In this document: positions 36,591-43,680 of the stretch, one piece after another
Layout of the letters: the number at the start of each line of letters is the position of its first letter
How positions within the stretch are numbered: the first letter of the stretch is position 1
NCBI GenBank assembly: GCA_030427255.1
Contig: JAUHWY010000006.1
Coordinates: 62,001-126,000 of the forward strand
Reading direction: 5' to 3'
DNA length: 64,000 nucleotides
Origin: Bacteroidia bacterium
GTDB taxonomy: Bacteria > Bacteroidota > Bacteroidia > CAIKAF01
Program-made: the position numbers and the translations under genes
Notes under the pieces: model-generated
The model's database searches: none
The model's input: only the letters and a program-made list of their open reading frames with translations
What the model was told of the DNA's origin: nothing

Positions 36591-36826
36591 AAATTCCTGT
36601 CATCAAAAAACTGGTGCAAGAGCACAACGATGAGGCCCTGAAACTGGCCGAAGAAGCCCTGCTCGAAGAGCAAAAGCCCGCCATTGACATTGAAGGGGAA
36701 GACGAAGGAGAACAACTTACCCATGTGTTGGCAGCCCGCGAAATTCTGGGGTATATGTCTCAGGGACAAAGCTTTCCGGAAGCATTACGCAACTACACCC
36801 AGCGGGTACGCAAGTCCATTTCTTAA
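36587..36826 (+). CDS. Small acidic protein, DUF6952-like
   Basis: 79 aa, mostly helical and acidic (EEALLEEQKPAIDIEGEDEGEQ), with MKIPVIKKLVQ at the start and a conserved-looking tail EALRNYTQRVRKSI. This resembles the DUF6952 proteins that follow a thioredoxin gene in Flavobacteriia. Function unknown. Coupled to the thioredoxin gene. Confidence 0.6.
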   Translation: MKIPVIKKLVQEHNDEALKLAEEALLEEQKPAIDIEGEDEGEQLTHVLAAREILGYMSQGQSFPEALRNYTQRVRKSIS

Positions 36827-36834
36827 AGATTAGG

Positions 36835-37008
36835 TTTTTTGGGCCCCGGTTCCAAAAGACGTTTTTGTATGCTAACCGGCCCCGGTTCCGGTCTCCTTTG
36901 GCCCCGGGTGGGCTCAGGGCGGTGCGGGGGTTCCGCAAAGCTACACCTCCTCCCTGCCCTTTGCCCAAACCCGGCGCCTGCAGGCGGCCCTACTCCGGCC
37001 GGGGGGCG
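36835..37008 (-). repeat. Structured intergenic element, copy E7
   Basis: On the minus strand it begins GCCCCCCGGCCGGAGTAGGG, has the core GAGGAGGTGTAGCTTTGCGG then AACCCCCGCA (36952-36923), GGTTAGCATA, and ends GGAACCGGGGCCC plus six A at 36835. CCGGGTTTGGGC pairs with GCCCACCCGG around the core with a two-T bulge, as in the equivalent arm of E5. It lies between the 36587 gene and metF. Confidence 0.75.
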
Positions 37009-37119
37009 ATTCTTTGGGGTGTTGGGGCTTTGGGCGGGGTTGGGGCCGACTTTCGTCGGGCCTGGGCGCGGGCCTGGGCGCGGGCTGGGGTCTGTGCGTG
37101 GGGTTCTGCTATTTTGGCA

Positions 37120-37127
37120 TATCTTTG
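37120..37127 (+). promoter_or_regulatory. -7 box of metF
   Basis: TATCTTTG, perfect, six bases before the ATG at 37134. Confidence 0.5.
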
Positions 37128-37133
37128 GGCATT

Positions 37134-38093
37134 ATGAACGTTATTGAAAGAATTGAGTCTTCCGACGCCCCTCTATTCTCTTTTGAGGTCATCCCACCCC
37201 TCAAAGGAAAAGGCATTGGCAGTTTGTTCGACGCCATAGATCCGCTCATGCCTTTGGGCCCCTCGTTTATAAACGTTACCTACCACCGAGAGGAGTTCGT
37301 GTATAAAAAGCGTGAGAAAGGCTACCTCGAAAAAGTGTCCATCCGGAAACGCCCGGGAACGGTGAGCATTTGTGCTGCCATTCAAAACAAGTATAATGTA
37401 GACACGGTTCCACACCTCATTTGCGGAGGCTTTTCGAAAGAAGAAACAGAAAATGCCCTCATTGACCTCAACTTTTTGGATATTCATAATGTTCTTGCGC
37501 TGCGTGGAGATCCCATAAAAACCGAGCCGCATTTTACCGCTACCGAAGGTGGACACAGTTTTGCGGTAGATTTGGTGCATCAAATTCGCGAGCTCAACCA
37601 GGGCAAGTATTTGGATGAAGATCTCAAAGGAGCCCATGCCACTAACTTTTGTATAGGGGTAGCCGGATATCCCGAAAAGCACTTTGAATCTCCAAACATG
37701 GATTTGGATATTAAATATTTAAAAGAAAAAGTAGATGCGGGTGCGAGCTATATCATAACTCAGTTATTTTTTGACAACAGCAAGTTTTTTGCGTTTAGGA
37801 AAAAATGTGAGGATGCCGGAATTCAGGTGCCCATCATACCAGGAATTAAACCCATAGCGCGCAAGGCTCACTTGACGTTTATGCCAAAGTTTTTCCATGT
37901 AGACTTACCCGAGGCCCTTACTCACGATCTAATGAAATGTAGCAACGACAAGGAAATAGCCGAAGTAGGGGTAGCATGGGGCAAAAAGCAATGTGCTGAG
38001 CTTTTAAAAGAGGGTGTACCCGGTTTACACTTCTTTACGATGGGCAAATCGGAAGCTGTTAGAGAAATTGCAGGTTCTGTATTTAAGGCTTAA
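37134..38093 (+). CDS. metF: Methylenetetrahydrofolate reductase
   Basis: Flavoenzyme that supplies 5-methyl-THF for methionine synthesis. 319 aa from MNVIERIESS; the ORF extends 40 codons upstream across GC-rich low-complexity DNA next to E7 and past the promoter, so that extension is rejected. Typical segments: FSFEVIPP (with the catalytic Glu), VTYHREEFVY, NVLALRGDPIKTEP, CIGVAGYPEKHFE and IITQLFFDNSKFF. The 3' end overlaps the convergent lipoprotein gene by 11 bp. Confidence 0.96.
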   Translation: MNVIERIESSDAPLFSFEVIPPLKGKGIGSLFDAIDPLMPLGPSFINVTYHREEFVYKKREKGYLEKVSIRKRPGTVSICAAIQNKYNVDTVPHLICGGFSKEETENALIDLNFLDIHNVLALRGDPIKTEPHFTATEGGHSFAVDLVHQIRELNQGKYLDEDLKGAHATNFCIGVAGYPEKHFESPNMDLDIKYLKEKVDAGASYIITQLFFDNSKFFAFRKKCEDAGIQVPIIPGIKPIARKAHLTFMPKFFHVDLPEALTHDLMKCSNDKEIAEVGVAWGKKQCAELLKEGVPGLHFFTMGKSEAVREIAGSVFKA

Positions 38094-38601
38094 AGAGCAG
38101 GGGCTTAGGCCAAGCTTCCAATTGAATAACAAAGGCACCTCCCCTACCTAGGGTTGATATTTCAAAACTGTAGGTTTCCTGTAATAGTCCCCTACACGGG
38201 TCTTCTTGCAAAAAAAGTAAACGTAATGGTCTTTGGGGAGGCAAGGATTTGCTTTGAACGCCGTTGGTCACCAACAGGGCTTGCTGCTCTACACAGCCTC
38301 CACTGCGTTGGATTTTTACCACCAAGCACTTGCCGTCAAGCCAAGCTGAATCTAGGCTAAACTCTGCACTTGTTTTATTCCAAAGAGCCGTATCCTGTAC
38401 CCAAGCCAATCCGCAGCTAGGTTTAGTTCTTCCGGAAGGTGGGGGCATAGGACCTTGCAATTCGGGTTCGGGTCTTGGGGAAGAGGCTCCACTTCCTTGG
38501 TTTACCGAGGATTTGCATGCTGTTTGAAAAAAAAGAATTACAAGGCAAAAAAGGCCGGATCTAAGTCCAACCACTCTAAGGCTGATTTGTGGTAAATCCA
38601 T
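38083..38601 (-). CDS. Lipoprotein of unknown function
   Basis: Up to 172 aa. Signal with lipobox FFQTACKS. A Pro-rich linker follows (SSPRPEPELQGPMPPPSG), then a beta-rich domain with Cys in PSCGLAWV, DGKCLVVK, SGGCVEQQ and EDPCRGLL, possibly two disulfides. ATG at 38601 gives a 64-bp overlap with the upstream ACMSD gene. A GTG at 38574 (VVGLRSGLF...) would give a shorter, more typical signal peptide and a 37-bp overlap. I cannot decide between them. Confidence 0.6.
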   Translation of the reverse strand: MDLPQISLRVVGLRSGLFCLVILFFQTACKSSVNQGSGASSPRPEPELQGPMPPPSGRTKPSCGLAWVQDTALWNKTSAEFSLDSAWLDGKCLVVKIQRSGGCVEQQALLVTNGVQSKSLPPQRPLRLLFLQEDPCRGLLQETYSFEISTLGRGGAFVIQLEAWPKPLLFKP

Positions 38602-39551
38602 GCTTTATCTTCTTCATTTAAGCCCATGGTTTCTAAATAAGCTCCAATTTCCAAATCCCCTAGAGGAAAAGGATAATCAGATCCCATGGCCATTTTTTGA
38701 GGTCCTACTTTAGACAAAATATAACGGGTTAGTTCAGCATCATGTGTAATGGAGTCTACCCAAAACTTTCCAAGGTATTCTCTAGGATTAATGGGATTGT
38801 CAATGGCTACCAAGTCAGGCCGGCAATTGAACCCATGCTCGAGCCGACCAATGGTTGGAATAAAAGAGCCGCCTGCATGGGCAAAACAAACCCGTAGCTT
38901 AGGCAAACGTTGCAAAGTTCCGGAAAAAATCATGCTAGCAATAGCCCTTGCTGTTTCGGCAGGCATGCCTACCAGCCAAGGCAGCCAATACTTACCCATA
39001 AACTCCTTTCCCATCATATTCCAGGGATGCACCATTACGGCTATTCCTAGGTCAGCGCAGGCCTCAAAAATGGGGAACAGGCTTTCTTCTCCTAAGTTTT
39101 TGTCGTTGATGTTAGAGCCGATTTGAATGCCCGGCAACTTTAGGTCCTCCTTAATTCTTCTCAGCTCCTGTATGGCCAAATCTGTGTCTTGAAGCGGGAG
39201 GGTTCCCAAAGAAATATAGTGTTTGGGGTAGGAATGCTGGAGCTCAGCAATATGATCGTTAAGGAACTTGGCTACTTCCAGTCCATCTTTGGGTTTGGCC
39301 CAATAGGAAAACATGACAGGAATGGTGCAAACCACTTGCACTTGTGTTCCAAGGGCTGCATATTCTTGAATCCTTAATTCGGGATCCCAGCAATTGGATT
39401 TAATTTCCCGGAAAAACTTTTCGCCTTGCATCATGCGGGCAGCGCCTGGTTTGTGGTGATGCAGGCGAATAAACCCTTCGTAGCCGAATTTTTTAGAAAA
39501 ATCCGGGATCTCGGAAGGAAGGATATGGGAATGCATGTCCACTTTGAGCAT
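38538..39551 (-). CDS. ACMSD-like amidohydrolase
   Basis: 337 aa. Very like 2-amino-3-carboxymuconate-6-semialdehyde decarboxylase, which diverts the tryptophan (kynurenine) pathway away from quinolinate. Metal and catalytic motifs: VDMHSHILP (HxH), MVHPWNMMG (His), FAHAGGSFIP (His), and MGSDYPFPLG (Asp). The Trp-rich segment around GKYWLPWLVGMP is also typical. Other amidohydrolase-2 decarboxylases share these motifs, so the substrate is inferred. No kynurenine-pathway neighbours are present. Confidence 0.85.
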   Translation of the reverse strand: MLKVDMHSHILPSEIPDFSKKFGYEGFIRLHHHKPGAARMMQGEKFFREIKSNCWDPELRIQEYAALGTQVQVVCTIPVMFSYWAKPKDGLEVAKFLNDHIAELQHSYPKHYISLGTLPLQDTDLAIQELRRIKEDLKLPGIQIGSNINDKNLGEESLFPIFEACADLGIAVMVHPWNMMGKEFMGKYWLPWLVGMPAETARAIASMIFSGTLQRLPKLRVCFAHAGGSFIPTIGRLEHGFNCRPDLVAIDNPINPREYLGKFWVDSITHDAELTRYILSKVGPQKMAMGSDYPFPLGDLEIGAYLETMGLNEEDKAWIYHKSALEWLDLDPAFFAL

Positions 39552-39556
39552 GGCAT

Positions 39557-39564
39557 TAAAGGTA
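39557..39564 (-). promoter_or_regulatory. -7 box of ACMSD-like gene
   Basis: Minus strand TACCTTTA, one mismatch, five bases before the ATG. Confidence 0.45.
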
Positions 39565-39706
39565 CAGATTATTCCAATGAGCGGTAAAAAGAGCTTTGGC
39601 CGATTTCGTAAACAAACGTGTCTGTTTCAAATCAAAAAACAGGCAAAACACACGCAAAATGCACAAAACATCTAATTTGTTGTTGCATTGCAGAAGCCAC
39701 AGAAAG

Positions 39707-39736
39707 TTGGCTCCAAAAATGAATTCCTTAATATTG
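39707..39736 (+). promoter_or_regulatory. Promoter of fni
   Basis: TTG at 39707-39709, 19 bases, TAATATTG at 39729-39736, then four bases to the ATG. The -7 box is identical to that of the candidate small RNA. Confidence 0.55.
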
Positions 39737-39740
39737 CATT

Positions 39741-40754
39741 ATGTCGAATCAGGAGTCCCTAGAGACACGTAAAAAAGACCATATAGACTTGGCATTCAGC
39801 TCTAGGACCCATGAGGCTGACCCTAGGTTTTATTATGAGCCACTCTTTAGTGGCCATCCAAGCCAAACCGACTGGCCTTTGGTCTTTCTTAATAAGCAGC
39901 TTAGGGCACCACTTTGGGTAAGTTCCATGACCGGCGGCACCGCTGAAGCGGCCAACATAAACAAAAATTTAGCTAAAGCTTGTGCCGAATTTGGCATGGG
40001 CATGGGTTTAGGCAGCTGTAGGCCCTTGTTGGATTCCAGCCAGGCTTTCGAAGACTTTAATTTACGTCCCATTTTGGGTCAAGAACTTCCCTTTTATGCC
40101 AACTTAGGCATTGCTCAACTGGAAGAGCTCATAGACAGAGGGGCCTTTGCTACCATTCGGGAGCTTATCCAATCGCTTCAGGCCGACGGTTTAATCATTC
40201 ATGTGAACCCCTTGCAAGAATGGATGCAAGCGGGTGGAGATGTGTTTACACGATCACCATTGGAAACCATTAAGCAGGTTTTGCATGCAGCTGACTTTCC
40301 GATAATTGTAAAGGAAGTAGGGCAAGGCATTGGTCCTGCTGGGGTCGAAGCTTTGTTGCAACTTCCATTGGCGGCGCTAGATTTTGGGGCATTTGGAGGC
40401 ACCAACTTTGCGCTGCTGGAATACCTCCGTCAACAAGGCAAAGAAAAAAATCTACATGAGTCGTTTACAAAGGTTGGTCACAGTGCCATAGAAATGTTGG
40501 GTTTTGCAAATGAGATTTACCACCGAAACAAGGGTCAGCTTGCTTGTCATCAGCTGATTATCAGCGGAGGTATTAGCGATTATTTGTCGGGATATTGGCT
40601 TCTTTCGCAATCTCCGATGCCGGCCGTTTATGGGATGGCCTCCGGCTTTTTAGCCCATGCCCGTGGAGAGTATACCGAGTTGCAAAAATTTGTCAAAGCG
40701 CAATTGGAAGGACTGGCCATGGCAAGGGCTGTACTGCGTCCAAGAGCGTTGTAA
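39741..40754 (+). CDS. fni: Type 2 isopentenyl-diphosphate isomerase
   Basis: FMN and NADPH dependent enzyme interconverting IPP and DMAPP. 337 aa. Conserved: RKKDHIDLAF at the N-terminus, SSMTGGT, GMGLGSCR, the substrate motif HVNPLQEWMQ, and the FMN-phosphate region FGAFGGTNFA. It opens the mevalonate-related cluster with hmgR and the GHMP kinase. hmgR has its own promoter, so the genes need not be one transcript. Confidence 0.94.
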   Translation: MSNQESLETRKKDHIDLAFSSRTHEADPRFYYEPLFSGHPSQTDWPLVFLNKQLRAPLWVSSMTGGTAEAANINKNLAKACAEFGMGMGLGSCRPLLDSSQAFEDFNLRPILGQELPFYANLGIAQLEELIDRGAFATIRELIQSLQADGLIIHVNPLQEWMQAGGDVFTRSPLETIKQVLHAADFPIIVKEVGQGIGPAGVEALLQLPLAALDFGAFGGTNFALLEYLRQQGKEKNLHESFTKVGHSAIEMLGFANEIYHRNKGQLACHQLIISGGISDYLSGYWLLSQSPMPAVYGMASGFLAHARGEYTELQKFVKAQLEGLAMARAVLRPRAL

Positions 40755-40814
40755 ACAGCCGACAGGGGAAAACTGAAATCGCTTTGCTTTCTTAAAATTT
40801 CTGAAGTTCATTTC

Positions 40815-40846
40815 TTTGTAAACTAACCGGCAGGTTGATACGTTTC
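40815..40846 (+). promoter_or_regulatory. Promoter of hmgR
   Basis: TTTG at 40815-40818, 20 bases, TACGTTTC at 40839-40846 (one mismatch). Transcription would start near 40850, ruling out the ATG at 40835. Confidence 0.6.
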
Positions 40847-40867
40847 AATCCACATAGCCGAATGCTT

Positions 40868-42229
40868 ATGAATCCCAAATACACAGCACCCATTGAAGGG
40901 TTCTCTAAATTAACGAAAGCGGAAAAAATTGCCGTGGTTTCCTCCCTTTTTAACGACCCTAAAGTGGTACAAAAGGAATTGGAAGGTTTTTGGCACGACG
41001 ATCCGGGACTTCAGCAGCGGTTCGATGAGTTTAGCGAAAATACCCTCTCGAATTTTTACTTTCCTTTTGGCGTGGTACCTAATTTTCAGCTGAATCAAAA
41101 GCTTTATATGGTGCCTATGGTTATTGAGGAAAGTTCAGTGGTTGCAGCGGCATCAAAAAGCGCAAAATTCTGGCAAGACAAAGGTGGGTTTCATGCGGAA
41201 ATTGTAGGCACGGTTAAAGTAGGTCAAGTCCACTTTATTTGGAATGGTCCTGAAGAGGTTTTAAAGCAACACTTTGTAGAGCTTAAGGAGCTGCTAAAAG
41301 AGCAAACCGGGCACATTACCTCAAACATGGACAAGCGAGGTGGTGGAATTCTAGATATTGAGCTGGTAGACATGCAAGTTTACGAGCCGGGCTATTTCCA
41401 GCTTAAAGCCAGTTTTGAGACCTGCGACTCCATGGGAGCCAATTTTATCAACTCTTGTTTAGAAGAGTTTGCCCGTATTCTTCAAGACTGGTTCAAAGAG
41501 AGCGGTCACTTTTCTGAGGATCATGGAGAAGTGCACATTATTATGAGCATTTTAAGCAATTACACCCCGGAATGCCGCGTGCGTACTTGGGTCAGCTGCC
41601 CTATTGAACAGCTAGGTGTTCAAGAAGGCATGTCTTCCAAAGAGTTTGCTTGGAAATTTGAAAAGGCAGTAAAAGTAGCCGCTGCAGATGTTCATAGGGC
41701 AACCACGCACAATAAGGGCATTTTTAATGGCATTGATGCGGTAGTCTTGGCTACCGGTAATGATTTTAGGGCAGTAGAAGCTTGCGGTCATACTTGGGCG
41801 GCACGAAACGGTCGCTATACAAGCCTTACGAAGCTCAATTTGGAAAACGACACCTTCCATTACGAACTTGAGATTCCTATGGCTTTGGGTGTTGTGGGAG
41901 GATTAACCGGCTTACACCCTTTGGTAAAGCGAGGCCTTGAAATGTTGGGACAGCCTTCTGCTTCCGAACTCATGTGCATTGCGGCCAGTCTTGGCCTTGC
42001 CAATAATTTTGGAGCCCTAAGGTCCCTCACTACCACCGGAATCCAAAAAGGGCACATGAAAATGCACTTGCTGAATATTCTCAACCATTTTGATGCTACT
42101 ACTCTGGAAAAAGAGAAAGCCATGGAGTATTTTAAGCATCACAAAGTGTCTTTTACAGCGGTCCGGGCTTTTGTTCTTAGCCAACGAGAACAAGTATTGA
42201 GCCCTTCAGACTCCCAAAAAAGCAGTTAA
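40868..42229 (+). CDS. hmgR: HMG-CoA reductase, class II type
   Basis: About 453 aa from MNPKYTAPIE (ATGs at 40862 and 40868 are both possible). Reduces HMG-CoA to mevalonate, the committed step of the pathway. Catalytic Glu is in PMVIEESSVVAAASKSAKFW, and later conserved regions include VLATGNDFRAVEA and PMALGVVGGLTGLHPL. There is no membrane domain, as in bacterial class II enzymes. In this genomic setting (fni and a GHMP kinase) a biosynthetic role is likely, although the class was first known from mevalonate degradation. Confidence 0.94.
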   Translation: MNPKYTAPIEGFSKLTKAEKIAVVSSLFNDPKVVQKELEGFWHDDPGLQQRFDEFSENTLSNFYFPFGVVPNFQLNQKLYMVPMVIEESSVVAAASKSAKFWQDKGGFHAEIVGTVKVGQVHFIWNGPEEVLKQHFVELKELLKEQTGHITSNMDKRGGGILDIELVDMQVYEPGYFQLKASFETCDSMGANFINSCLEEFARILQDWFKESGHFSEDHGEVHIIMSILSNYTPECRVRTWVSCPIEQLGVQEGMSSKEFAWKFEKAVKVAAADVHRATTHNKGIFNGIDAVVLATGNDFRAVEACGHTWAARNGRYTSLTKLNLENDTFHYELEIPMALGVVGGLTGLHPLVKRGLEMLGQPSASELMCIAASLGLANNFGALRSLTTTGIQKGHMKMHLLNILNHFDATTLEKEKAMEYFKHHKVSFTAVRAFVLSQREQVLSPSDSQKSS

Positions 42230-42240
42230 GTTTTGTTCTC

Positions 42241-43161
42241 TTGAAAACCCCACGAACAGAAAGCGCCTTTAGGGCAAACGGAAAATTTCTGCTCTCTGGG
42301 GAGTACGCGCTTCTCGATGGAGCCGCAGGCTTGGCCATTCCCTTGAGGTTTGGACAATCTATGCACCTTAGGCCTCATCAAGGTGAACATCTGATATGGA
42401 CCAGCTTGGAGGCCGATGGAAGTCCATGGTTTCAAGCCACTTTTCATCCGGGAACCGGACTTTTAATGGAAAGCACAGACCGTGAGGTGGGGCTCATGCT
42501 CGAAAAACTACTCCGGGCAGCTCCTGAAGATGCCAGAAGAAGCATCCTGAAAAGTCAACACCTTCGTATACAAGCAGACTTCAACCGTGATTGGGGGCTT
42601 GGTTCCAGCGCAACTTTGGTTTGGCTGGTGGCAAGCCTTCTTAAAACCAGTCCATACCCTCTGCTTGATGCCTCATTTGGTGGCTCCGGTTACGATTTGG
42701 CCTGCGCGGCAGCTGCCGGCCCTATCGTTTATCAACGAGACCAAGGCAAGCCTTCCAGTACACCAGTGGCTCTACCCGTGGACATTCTAGACCACTTATT
42801 CTTTGTGTATAGCGGAAAAAAGCAAAATAGCCGAGAGGGCATTAAATTATACCGGTCAAAAAAAGACTCCCACTCCTTTACGCAGGATATGCATCAACTA
42901 AGCATGGAGCTTACCAAGGCAAGAACGGTAGATGCATTTAGCGCATGTTTGCAAGCTATTGAAGAAAAAGTTAGTGGCCATTTAATGCTCAACAGCCTTA
43001 AGGACTTTTACCCCGACTATCCTGGAATTCTAAAACCCATGGGCGCATGGGGAGGCGACTTTTTCCTTGCCTTTGGGCCTCCGGAAAAAACCCGTTCATA
43101 TTTCGAGTCTAAAGGCTTTTTTCCTGTCTGGCAGGCCAAGGAAGTCATGCTAAATTACTGA
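42241..43161 (+). CDS. GHMP kinase of the GYDIA type
   Basis: 306 aa. The start is TTG at 42241, 11 bp after the hmgR stop; the next ATG is 120 bp further and would delete the conserved N-terminal strand (GKFLLSGEYALLDGAAGLAIP). The ATP loop is DWGLGSSATLVW, and the signature is GSGYDLACAAA. It is probably mevalonate or phosphomevalonate kinase judging by the neighbours; the exact phosphorylation step cannot be told. It is not a homoserine or galactose kinase by motif. Confidence 0.85.
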   Translation: MKTPRTESAFRANGKFLLSGEYALLDGAAGLAIPLRFGQSMHLRPHQGEHLIWTSLEADGSPWFQATFHPGTGLLMESTDREVGLMLEKLLRAAPEDARRSILKSQHLRIQADFNRDWGLGSSATLVWLVASLLKTSPYPLLDASFGGSGYDLACAAAAGPIVYQRDQGKPSSTPVALPVDILDHLFFVYSGKKQNSREGIKLYRSKKDSHSFTQDMHQLSMELTKARTVDAFSACLQAIEEKVSGHLMLNSLKDFYPDYPGILKPMGAWGGDFFLAFGPPEKTRSYFESKGFFPVWQAKEVMLNY

Positions 43162-43200
43162 TGGAACCTGCTTAACCCTTAAAAGGCACAAGGAAATAGC

Positions 43201-43208
43201 TAACTTTA
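43201..43208 (+). promoter_or_regulatory. -7 box of 43213 gene
   Basis: TAACTTTA, one mismatch, four bases before the ATG. Confidence 0.4.
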
Positions 43209-43212
43209 CTCC

Positions 43213-43680
43213 ATGTCCTTTCCCGAACAATTCCGATGGATTCGCTACCACAGCGAAATTGACCACAAGCCGGCAATGATTTCTATGGACCATGCCTTGA
43301 AAGAAGAATTGGATGGTCAAAACTTCCGTTACCTTGGTTGGGTACAATTAAAAGCCAAACCAAGCCCGGAAGGACTCATGGACATTTCGGAGACAAGGCG
43401 CCGAGTTATGGAACTACTTCCCCAAATTCAAGAAGTATTGGCTAATATGCCTTGCCACTTAGCCGGACTCACCGTGCAAAAAGGAGAAGTAATGTTCCTC
43501 TTCTATTGCTCACAAAGGGTTCGAAAAACCAGCGTATTCCGGCCCTTTATAAAGCATCATGCCCAATGGAACATTCAAATTGGCCAAGTTTTAGATGAGG
43601 CGTGGGAAACTTACCACGAACTTTTGGAGCCTACTCGTGAGGACAGAAACCATTGGCGAAGTTTTATTTTTCCCGCCTAA
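43213..43680 (+). CDS. Cytoplasmic protein, possibly DUF695-like
   Basis: 155 aa, soluble, mixed alpha/beta. There is no catalytic motif I can name. The opening (WIRYHSEIDHKPAMISMDHALKEE) and the central alternating strand pattern (HLAGLTVQKGEVMFLFYCS) resemble DUF695-type proteins, but the match is from general layout and is weak. It converges on the subtilase gene with a 4-bp overlap at the stops. Confidence 0.55.
   Translation: MSFPEQFRWIRYHSEIDHKPAMISMDHALKEELDGQNFRYLGWVQLKAKPSPEGLMDISETRRRVMELLPQIQEVLANMPCHLAGLTVQKGEVMFLFYCSQRVRKTSVFRPFIKHHAQWNIQIGQVLDEAWETYHELLEPTREDRNHWRSFIFPA

Noticed and set aside
37014..37133. N-terminal extension of metF
   Set aside because: Low-complexity Gly/Trp-rich translation of GC-rich DNA, upstream of the predicted promoter and absent from the family.
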